A stretch of DNA of 64,000 nt from Streptomyces sp. PT12 (GTDB lineage: Bacteria > Actinomycetota > Actinomycetes > Streptomycetales > Streptomycetaceae), in contig NZ_QEST01000069.1 in assembly GCF_003311645.1 (NCBI RefSeq), positions 102,771 through 166,770 on the forward strand, written 5' to 3'. The notes under the pieces are model-generated. The model worked only from the letters and a program-made list of their open reading frames with translations, made no database searches and was not told the origin of the DNA. Shown piece after piece: positions 33,428 through 41,400 of this stretch. The position numbers were made by a program, and so were the translations under genes. Every line of letters begins with the position of its first letter. The stretch's first letter is position 1.

Positions 33428-34350
33428 CCACTCCCACCAAGACCGCTCAACTGCCGGAGCCGGCGGACGCCCGGCAGGTCTCCCCCGCGGGGCCGCCGAA
33501 GCCGTCGGTCGCCTCCCGGCTCGCCTCCATCGCCGCGGGCGGCGGCGTACGGGTCGTCCTCGTCGTGCTCGCCGTGGTGTGGCTGCTGCCGACCGCGGGC
33601 CTGTTCGCTTCGTCGTTCCGCGACGCCAGGGACATCGCGTCCACGGGCTGGTGGGAAACCCTTACGGATCTCGACCAGCTCACGTGGGGCAACTACGACG
33701 CGCTGCTCTCCAGCGACAACTTCACCAGCTCGATCTGGACCACGGTGGCCATCACCGTTCCCTCGACGGTGCTGGTGATCGTCCTGGGCGCGGCGGCCGC
33801 CTATGCCTTCGCCTGGCTTGACTTCCCCGGCCGCGACTGGTGGTTCCTGCTGGTCGTCGCCCTGCTCGTGGTGCCGGTGCAGGTGGCGCTGATCCCGGTG
33901 GCGCGGCTGTTCAACTCGCTCGGCATCTTCGAGACGACGCTCGGCGTGGTCATCTTCCACACGGCCTTCGGGCTGCCGTTCGCCATCTTCCTGCTGAGGA
34001 ACTTCTTCGCGGAGATCCCTCGGGAGCTGCTCGAGGCAGCGCGCCTCGACGGGGCGGGCGAGCTGCGGCTGTTCACCCGGGTGGTGCTGCCGCTCGGCGG
34101 CCCGGCGATCGCGGCGCTCGCGATCTTCCAGTTCATGTGGGTGTGGAACGACATGCTGGTCGCGCTGATCTTCGCCGACTCGGGCTCGCCGCCCATGACG
34201 GTGGCACTCCAGCAGGAGATGCGGCAGCTCGGCAGCAACTTCGACGTGCTGGCGCCCGGGGCGTTCCTGACGATGGTCATCCCGCTGGCGATCTTCTTCG
34301 CCTTCCAGCGGCAGTTCGTGTCGGGCGTGATGGCGGGCGCGGTGAAGTAG
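33424..34350 (+). CDS. Sugar ABC permease, MalG type
   Basis: 308 residues with six hydrophobic segments and a disordered Pro-rich N-terminus (about 30 residues). EAA loop LLEAARLDGAGELRLFTRVVLPLG near residue 200. It pairs with the preceding permease to form the membrane channel. GTG at 33424 overlaps the upstream stop by four bases, so translation is coupled. No ATPase gene follows; streptomycete CUT1 systems use the shared ATPase MsiK encoded elsewhere, which fits here. Confidence 0.93.
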   Translation: MTTPTKTAQLPEPADARQVSPAGPPKPSVASRLASIAAGGGVRVVLVVLAVVWLLPTAGLFASSFRDARDIASTGWWETLTDLDQLTWGNYDALLSSDNFTSSIWTTVAITVPSTVLVIVLGAAAAYAFAWLDFPGRDWWFLLVVALLVVPVQVALIPVARLFNSLGIFETTLGVVIFHTAFGLPFAIFLLRNFFAEIPRELLEAARLDGAGELRLFTRVVLPLGGPAIAALAIFQFMWVWNDMLVALIFADSGSPPMTVALQQEMRQLGSNFDVLAPGAFLTMVIPLAIFFAFQRQFVSGVMAGAVK

Positions 34351-34380
34351 CGCTTCGCGTTCGGCCGATCCGGGGCGCGG

Positions 34381-34430
34381 GTCGGGGCACGGGGCGGTGC
34401 GCCGGGTCGGGGCACGGGGCGGTGCGCCGG
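34381..34430. repeat. 25-bp tandem duplication downstream of the sugar permease
   Basis: Two exact 25-base units (GTCGGGGCACGGGGCGGTGC plus GCCGG; 34381-34405, 34406-34430) and the start of a third, in the 208-base gap before the glycosyltransferase gene. Pure GC-rich DNA; no hairpin with a T-tract is evident. Confidence 0.92.
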
Positions 34431-34558
34431 GTCGGCCGAACGGGGGAAAGGGCGGCCTCCAGGGCGCCGGTTCCCCCGAATCCTCGTCCGGAAGGGCGAT
34501 TATCGGATGGTCGGTGTATCCCGATGCCTTCGCCCTCCGGACGCCCCTGGATGTCGCC

Positions 34559-36793
34559 GTGCCCCGCTTCAGCATCATCGTGCCCGCCCACCGGATCCAG
34601 GCCCAGCTCCCCGCCTGCCTCGCGTCCGTACGCTCCCAGGACTTCGGGGACTTCGAGCTGATCGCCGTGGACGACGCCTCCCCCGACGCCTGCGGCGAGA
34701 TCATCGCCGAGGCCGCCGCCGACGACCCCCGCGTCGCCGGGCTGCGCATGGAGCGCGCCGTCGGCCCCGGGCCCGCGCGCAACGCCGCCCTCGACCGGGC
34801 CAGGGGCGACTACGTCCTCTTCCTCGACGGCGACGACACCCTCGCGCCCGGCGCCCTCGCGGCCGTCGCCGAGCGCCTGACCGCCACGGGCACGCCGGAC
34901 CTGCTGCTGTTCGACCATGTGCGGATCGCATGGCACGGCGCGAGCGCCCCCGGCACGCGCCCCGGGCTTCTCACTCAGCGCGCGCCCGGCGCGTTCACCC
35001 TGGCCGAACGCCCCACGCTGCTGCGCCTGCCGCCCGTCGCCTGGGGCGCCGCCTACCGCCGCGATCTCGTCGAAGGGCTCGATCTGCGCTTTCCCTCGGG
35101 GCACTACCAGGACCTGCCGTTCGTCTACGCGGCGCTCGCCGCGGCCGCGTCCATCGCCGTGCTCGACCGGGTCTGCGTCGAGCACCGGGGCCGCAGGAGC
35201 GGCGGCAGGACGCGGACGGCGGGCCGCGGCCACTTCGACGTGCTGACCCAGTACGAGCGCGTCTTCGCCCGGCTGGCCGCGCTGCCGGGCGGCGACCGGT
35301 GGCGGCCCGCCGTCCACCGCCGCATGGTCGACCACCTCACGGCCGTCTACCACGCGAAGGACCGGCTGCCCGCGGGCGACCGCGCGGAGTTCTTCCGGCG
35401 CGCCGCCGCGCTGTGCCGCCGCCGCCGGGCCGCGTCGGGCGCGACCGCGATCGGCGGGCGCGGGCGGCAGGGGTCGCGCGCGCTGCTGATGCGCCTCGGC
35501 GCCCGGCGCGCGTTCCAACTGGTGGGCGCCTGCCAGCGCTTGGCCCGGCGACTGCGCGCCCGCGCGCGGGGGCGCCTGCGCGCCTGGCTGCTGCGCGCGC
35601 ACTATCTGGTCCAGCGGCGCCTCCCGGTGAACCACCGGCTCGCCGTCTTCACGAGCGTCGGCGGCCGCACCGGGCACCCGGCCGCGATCGAGGCCAAGCT
35701 CCGCGAGATGGCGCCCGGCATCCGCACCGCCTGGGTCACGCCCCCCGCAGGAAACGCGTCACCAGGAGGAAACGCGTCACCCGACGAGAACGCGCCCCCC
35801 GGCGACCGGCTCGCCCCCGGCACCGCGCCCTACTTGGCCGCCATGGCCCGCGCCCGCTACCTCATCAGCGACAACGGCTTCCCCGACGCCCTGCGCCCGC
35901 GCGCGGGACAGCTCCGCCTCCAGACCCACCACGGCACCCCGCTCACCCACACCGGGCTCGACGCGGCCCCGCGCGACCTGCCGCGCCTGCTGCGCCAGAT
36001 CGACAGCTGGGACTACTGCCTCTCCGCCAGCCGCCACGCCACCCTGGCCACCGAGGGCGCCTATCCCGCGGACTATCTGACCCTGGAGTTCGGCTCGCCC
36101 CGGGCCGATCTCTTCCACACCGCCACGGGCGACGACGTGCGCCGGGTGCGGGCCGACCTCGGCGTTCCGGACGGCGTGTTGGCGATCCTGTACGCGCCCG
36201 CGCGGCGCGGCTACGACCGGGGGCGCCCGCCACGCCTCGACCCGCGGTGGCTCGCGCGGGCGCTCGGCCCCGGCTTTCTGCTGCTGGTGCGCGCCCCCGG
36301 CGTGGCGACGGGCGCGGGCGTGCTCGATGTCTCCGCGCACCCCCGGGTCGAGGAGCTGTGCCTGGCGGCGGACGCGCTGGTCACCGACTACGCGCCGGTG
36401 CTGTTCGACTATGCCAACCTCGACCGGCCCATCGTCCTGCACGCCGACGACTGGGACGCGTACCGCGCGGTGCACGGCGCCTATCTCGACCTGCCCGCCG
36501 CCGCGCCTGGTCCCGTGACGCGCACCCCGGCCGAGCTGGCGGCGGCGCTGTCGGGCGCGGCGCTGTGGACCGGGCGCGAGGGGGCGGAGCGGCGGGCGGC
36601 GTTCCGGCGAAGGTTCTGCCCGCACGACGACGGATACGCCGCCGAACGCGTCGTGCGCCAGGTCTTCTTCGGCGGGCGCGGCATCCCGCCGACCGTCCCC
36701 GAGGCCGAACGCCGCCCGGCCCCCGCGGCCGTCGCCCCGCGCCCCCGGCTCTCCCTCGCGCCGGGCGGCGGGCTCAGGCGGCGGGTGGGGTGA
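34559..36793 (+). CDS. Glycosyltransferase family 2 fused to CDP-glycerol glycerophosphotransferase
   Basis: 744 residues. N-terminal GT2 domain (about 1-250: FSIIVPAHRIQAQLPACLASV; LIAVDDASPD; DYVLFLDGDDTL near 88). A basic linker with many Arg residues follows (to about 365). The C-terminal domain is of the TagB/TagF type (about 370-720), with the conserved QTHHGTPL near 453 and VTDYAPVLFDYANLDRP near 608. Such enzymes polymerise glycerol phosphate in teichoic-acid-like wall polymers; the GT2 domain may add or start a sugar-phosphate unit. GTG at 34559 is chosen to match the fold start; a GGA eight bases upstream is a weak site. It ends convergently with the methyltransferase, overlapping it by 20 bases. 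There are no other teichoic acid genes in the window. Confidence 0.87.
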   Translation: MPRFSIIVPAHRIQAQLPACLASVRSQDFGDFELIAVDDASPDACGEIIAEAAADDPRVAGLRMERAVGPGPARNAALDRARGDYVLFLDGDDTLAPGALAAVAERLTATGTPDLLLFDHVRIAWHGASAPGTRPGLLTQRAPGAFTLAERPTLLRLPPVAWGAAYRRDLVEGLDLRFPSGHYQDLPFVYAALAAAASIAVLDRVCVEHRGRRSGGRTRTAGRGHFDVLTQYERVFARLAALPGGDRWRPAVHRRMVDHLTAVYHAKDRLPAGDRAEFFRRAAALCRRRRAASGATAIGGRGRQGSRALLMRLGARRAFQLVGACQRLARRLRARARGRLRAWLLRAHYLVQRRLPVNHRLAVFTSVGGRTGHPAAIEAKLREMAPGIRTAWVTPPAGNASPGGNASPDENAPPGDRLAPGTAPYLAAMARARYLISDNGFPDALRPRAGQLRLQTHHGTPLTHTGLDAAPRDLPRLLRQIDSWDYCLSASRHATLATEGAYPADYLTLEFGSPRADLFHTATGDDVRRVRADLGVPDGVLAILYAPARRGYDRGRPPRLDPRWLARALGPGFLLLVRAPGVATGAGVLDVSAHPRVEELCLAADALVTDYAPVLFDYANLDRPIVLHADDWDAYRAVHGAYLDLPAAAPGPVTRTPAELAAALSGAALWTGREGAERRAAFRRRFCPHDDGYAAERVVRQVFFGGRGIPPTVPEAERRPAPAAVAPRPRLSLAPGGGLRRRVG

Positions 36794-37715
36794 GGGCGGT
36801 GTGGACCGTTGAGGCCGTCAGATAGAACACGTCGGGGCGCGCAAGGATCCCGTCGGGCGCGAGCAGCGCGTCGAGCGCCGTGCGGTCCTCGGGCGCGAGC
36901 CGGTCGCCGTCGTTCGCCCTGATCCGGGTGAGGTGGGCGTGCAGATAGGCGCGGCCCACCTCGCCGAGCGGCGCAGGGTGGTCGATCAGGAAGCTGCGGC
37001 TGCCCGCGGGGGTGAGCCCGGCGGCGGTCAGCAGCGCGGGCCAGTCGTCCACGGCGTCCACGGCGCCCGGCAGCTGCGCGCGCATCTCGCCGAACCACTC
37101 CTCGCCCGCCGCGTCCAGCCTGGCCTGGAGGCCGGGGCGGCCGACGCCAGGGTGGCTCGGCAGAAACCTGACGGGCAGCCCGCCCTCGCCCACCGCGAGC
37201 AGCCCGCCAGGGCGCAGCACCCCGCCCAGCGCGGCCAACGCCGCCCGCTGGTCGCCCACATGGTGCACAAACCTGCTCGTCCAGATCAGGTCAACGCCGC
37301 CGAACGCGTCGAGTCCTTCGGGCAGCTCCGCCCGGTGGACGCGCACGCGGTCGCCGAGCCCGAGGCGCTGGGCGCGGGCGGTGGCGCGTTCGAGCAGCCC
37401 TTCGGCGCCGTCGACCGCGACCACCTCGGCGCCGGGGAACGCCTCGGCCAGCACGCACGTGCCGACGCCTGGGCCGCTGCCCACGTCCAGGATCAGGCGG
37501 GGCTCGTCGGGCAGCCGCTCGCGCAGCCAGGCCGCGGCCTCGGCCACGGCGGGGCGGTGCAGCTCACCGCCGCGTTCCAGCTGGTCGGCCATGGCCTCCC
37601 AGTCGACGTCGTCGGCGCCATGGCCATGACTGTGGGCATGGCCATGGCGGTCTCCGTGCCCGTCTCCGTGCGGGTGCGGATCGCCGTGCGGGTGGCCGTC
37701 GTCGCTGTGGGTCAA
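36774..37715 (-). CDS. SAM-dependent methyltransferase with His-rich N-terminus
   Basis: 313 residues. Residues 3-35 are a His/Asp/Gly tract with about 13 His (for example HGHAHSHGHG), typical of metal-buffering tails. The class I methyltransferase fold follows: LILDVGSGPGVGTCVLAEAFPGAEVVAVD near 73, and DLIWTSRFVHHVGDQRAALAALGGVLRPGG. The acceptor is unknown. The frame is open to GTG 37739, but TTG at 37715 has AGGAGG five bases upstream and is preferred. The last 20 bases overlap the convergent teichoic-acid-type gene. Divergent from the XRE-cupin regulator, which is the likely controller. Confidence 0.85.
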   Translation of the reverse strand: MTHSDDGHPHGDPHPHGDGHGDRHGHAHSHGHGADDVDWEAMADQLERGGELHRPAVAEAAAWLRERLPDEPRLILDVGSGPGVGTCVLAEAFPGAEVVAVDGAEGLLERATARAQRLGLGDRVRVHRAELPEGLDAFGGVDLIWTSRFVHHVGDQRAALAALGGVLRPGGLLAVGEGGLPVRFLPSHPGVGRPGLQARLDAAGEEWFGEMRAQLPGAVDAVDDWPALLTAAGLTPAGSRSFLIDHPAPLGEVGRAYLHAHLTRIRANDGDRLAPEDRTALDALLAPDGILARPDVFYLTASTVHTALTPPAA

Positions 37716-37828
37716 GGGGTCCTCCTGGGTTCGGCTCACGCGGGGGTACTCAGGGCGAGCCTGGGCCGCGGCGGCGCCGGGAGCAACTCACGTTGCCATT
37801 TCCGGGACGCACTCGCTTGGATGTCGCC

Positions 37829-38428
37829 ATGACGGCTGACATGACCGATGTGCTCGCCGGGGTCGGGCCCCGGCTGCGGCGGGTGCGGACGGCGCGCGGC
37901 GTGACGCTGGCCGCGCTGTCCGAGGCGACCGGGATCTCCAAGAGCACGCTCTCCCGTCTTGAGTCGGGGCAGCGGCGGCCCAGCCTCGAGCTGCTGCTGC
38001 CCATCGCCAGGGCGCATCGCGTGGCGCTCGACGAGCTGGTGGGCGCCCCCGAGACGGGCGACCCGCGCGTGCGCCTGGTGCCGCGCACGGTGCACGGCCA
38101 CACCGTGATCCCGCTGACGCGGCAGCCCGGCCCGCTTCAGGCGTACAAGATGATCATTCCGGAGCGGGGCGAGCCGGAGCCGCGCACCCACGAGGGCTAT
38201 GAATGGCTCTTCGTGCTGGCCGGGCGGCTGCGGCTGGTGCTGGCCGAACGGGACATCGTGCTTGGCCAGGGCGAGGCGGCGGAGTTCGACACCAGACTGC
38301 CCCACTGGTTCGGCAGCGCGGATCCACGGCCCGTCGAGGTGCTGAGCCTCTTCGGGCCCCAGGGCGAGCGCATGCACGTCCGCGCCCGCCCCAGGGCGTC
38401 CGCGGCCCCACCGGCTGAGACCGGCTGA
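37829..38428 (+). CDS. XRE-family regulator with cupin domain
   Basis: 199 residues. Helix-turn-helix of the XRE type (LRRVRTARGVTLAALSEATGISKSTLSRLESGQRRPSLELLLPIARAHRVALDELVG) followed by a cupin barrel (RTHEGYEWLFVLAGRLRLVLAERDIVLGQGEAAEFDTRLPHWFG), as in small-ligand-responsive regulators. ATG at 37829 with GGA upstream; in-frame ATGs at 37793 and 37844 are alternatives. It is divergent from the His-rich methyltransferase with 113 bases between, so it probably controls it. The ligand is unknown. Confidence 0.9.
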   Translation: MTADMTDVLAGVGPRLRRVRTARGVTLAALSEATGISKSTLSRLESGQRRPSLELLLPIARAHRVALDELVGAPETGDPRVRLVPRTVHGHTVIPLTRQPGPLQAYKMIIPERGEPEPRTHEGYEWLFVLAGRLRLVLAERDIVLGQGEAAEFDTRLPHWFGSADPRPVEVLSLFGPQGERMHVRARPRASAAPPAETG

Positions 38429-38431
38429 GAC

Positions 38432-38458
38432 CGCTGGCGCCGCTGGCGCCGCTGGCGC
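38432..38458. repeat. 9-bp tandem repeat CGCTGGCGC x3
   Basis: Three exact units directly after the XRE stop and just before the convergent gdh stop. A ten-base ACCGGCTGAG doublet including the XRE stop lies right before it. The whole 32-base gap is repetitive, with self-complementary GGCGCC cores, and may fold as a weak bidirectional terminator. Confidence 0.8.
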
Positions 38459-38460
38459 CG

Positions 38461-41400
38461 CTACCTGTTGCTGCGCAGCAGCGCACGCATCGTACGCATC
38501 GCCACCGACAGATTCGCCAGGTCGAAGCTCTCCGACGACTGGATCTCCCCCAGGGTGCCCCTGGCCCGGCCGAGGATCGCGGCGTTCCGCCGGGACCAGG
38601 CCGCGAACCGCTCCTCGGGCGCCGCGTCCGCGTCGCCAGCCGCCAGCACATCGGCCGTGATCAACTGGTGCGCGGCGTACAGGTCCTCGCGGATCGCCGT
38701 GCGCGCCATGGACTGCCAGCGGTCGGCGCGCGGCAGCTCGCTGATCCTGTTCTGGAGGTCGGAGATCCCCAGCTCGTCGCTGAGGTGGAAATACACCTCG
38801 GCGACATCGAGCAGCGGGCGCGCGGTGCGGTCGGCGACCGCCACGATGTCCAGCGTCGGGAACGCCGCCGAGAACCCCGCCACCCGCTGCGCCAGCTCCG
38901 TCGGGATGCCGCCCGCCACCAGCTCGTCGAGGCGCGCGGTGTGCCACTCCAGGTCAAGGCCGCGCAGCAGCTTCGGCAGCTCCTGCCACACCTGCCCGAC
39001 CCGGTCGGCGAACAGGTCGATCGTGTCGGCCAGCTTGAGCGGCTGCGGGCGGTTGTTCAGCAGCCAGCGGGCGCCGCGCTCCACCAGCCGCCTCGCGTGC
39101 AGCCGCAGCCGGGTCAGGACCTCGGCCTCCACCACGTTGTCCAGGCTCTCGGCCGTGTCCCAGATCTCGGCCAGGCCGAAGATCGCGCGCGACGCGGTGT
39201 GCGCCCTGACGATCTCCTCGGTGGCCGCGCCCGACTCCTCCTGCATCCGGTGGACGAACGAGCAACCCGCCACGTTGATCGTGTCGTTGACCAGCAGGGT
39301 GGTGATGATCTCCCGGCGCAGCGCGTGCATCTCGATCCGGTCGGGGAAGCGCTCGCGCAGCGCCGAGGGGAAGTACGCGTGCAGCAGGCGGCCGACATAC
39401 GGGTCGTCGGGCAGCTCGGTGCCGAGGAGCTCGCCGGTGACCGTCAGCTTGGCGTAGGCGAGCAGCACCGCCAGCTCGGGCTGGGTCAGCCCGCGCCCCG
39501 CGGCGCGCCGCTCGCGGAACTCGTCGTCGGACGGCAGGAACTCCAGCTCGCGATCCAGCCTGCCCTCCCCGGTGAGCCGGGCGATAAACCGCTGGTGGGC
39601 CAGGATCAGCCCGGGCGCGGTGGCCGCGCCGTTGGCCAGGGCGACGTTCTGCGCGTAGTTGTTCCGCAGGACGAGGGCGCCGACCTCGTCGGTCATCCGG
39701 GCCAGCAGGGCGTTGCGCTGCTTGACCGTCAGATCGCCGTTGGCCACCACGGCGTTGAGCAGGATCTTGATGTTTACCTCGTGGTCGGAGGTGTCGACGC
39801 CCGCGCTGTTGTCGATGGCGTCGGTGTTGCACCGGCCGCCCGAGGCCGCGTACTCGATGCGGCCGCGCTGGGTCAGGCCGAGGTTCCCCCCCTCGCCGAC
39901 GACCTTGGCGCGCAGCTCGCGCCCGTTGACCCGGATCGCGTCGTTGGCCTTGTCGCCCGCGTCGGCGTGGGTCTCCCCCGCCGCCTTCACATAGGTGCCG
40001 ATCCCGCCGTTCCACAGCAGGTCAACGGGGGCGCGCAGGATGGCCTGCATCAGCTCGGCCGGGGTGAGCGAGGGCGCCGAGCCCTCGATGCCCAGGGCCT
40101 GGCGGACCTGCGGGGTGACCGGGATGGACTTGGCCGAACGCGGGTGGATCCCGCCGCCCTTGGACAGCAGCGACGCGTCGTAGTCGGCCCACGACGAGCG
40201 CGGCAGCGCGAACAGCCGCCGCCGCTCGGCGAACGAGCGGGCCGCGTCCGGGGTGGGATCGAGGAAGATGTGCCGGTGGTCGAACGCGGCGACCAGCCTG
40301 ATGTGCTTGGACAGCAGCATGCCGTTGCCGAACACGTCGCCCGACATGTCGCCGATCCCGGCGACCGTGAAGTCCTCGGTCTGGGTGTCGTGCCCCAGCT
40401 CCCTGAAGTGCCGCTTGACCGACTCCCAGGCGCCGCGCGCGGTGATGCCCATGCCCTTGTGGTCGTACCCGGCCGAGCCGCCCGAGGCGAACGCGTCGCC
40501 GAGCCAGAAGCCGTACGAGACGGCGACCTCGTTGGCGATGTCGGAGAACGTCGCGGTGCCCTTGTCGGCCGCGACCACCAGGTAGGTGTCATCGCCGTCG
40601 TGCCGCACGACGCCGTCCGGGGGCGCGACCCGGCCGTCCACCAGGTTGTCCGTGATGTCGAGCAGGCCCGAGATGAACGTCCGGTAGCACGCGATGCCCT
40701 CGGCCAGCCACGCGTCGCGGTCGGCGGCCGGGTCGGGCAGCCGCTTGCCCACGAACCCGCCCTTGGCGCCGACGGGCACGATCACGGTGTTCTTCACTTC
40801 CTGGGCCTTCACCAGGCCCAGGATCTCGGTACGGAAGTCCTCGCGCCGATCGGACCAGCGCAGCCCGCCGCGCGCCACCTTGCCGAAGCGCAGGTGCACG
40901 CCCTCGACCCGGGGCGAGTACACCCAGATCTCGAACGCCGGGCGCGGCTCGGGCAGCTCGGGGATGGCCTTGGGCTCCAGCTTCATCGACAGATAGGCGT
41001 GGGGCGCGCCGTCCCCGCCGCTCTGGAAGTAGTTCGTCCGGAGAGTGGCCTTGATCACCGTGAGGAACGCGCGCAGGATGCGGTCCTCGTCGAGGTTGGC
41101 CACGTGCTCGAGCGCGCCGTCCAGCTCCTCGAGCAGGCCGTCGGTCAACTCCCGGCCCGCGCCCTGGCGTTGCGGGGAGAGGCGGGCCTCGAAGAGGTTC
41201 ACCAGGAGGCGCGTGGTGTGGGCGTTCTTCCTGAGGGTCGCCTCCATGCGCTCCTGGGTGAACCGGGCGCCCGCCTGCCACAGGTACTTGGCGTAGGCGC
41301 GCAGCACCATCGCCTCGCGCCAGGTGAGCCCGGCGGTGAGCACCAGGGCGTTGAACCCGTCGTTCTCCGCCGCGCCGGTCCACGCGGCGGAGAACGCGTC

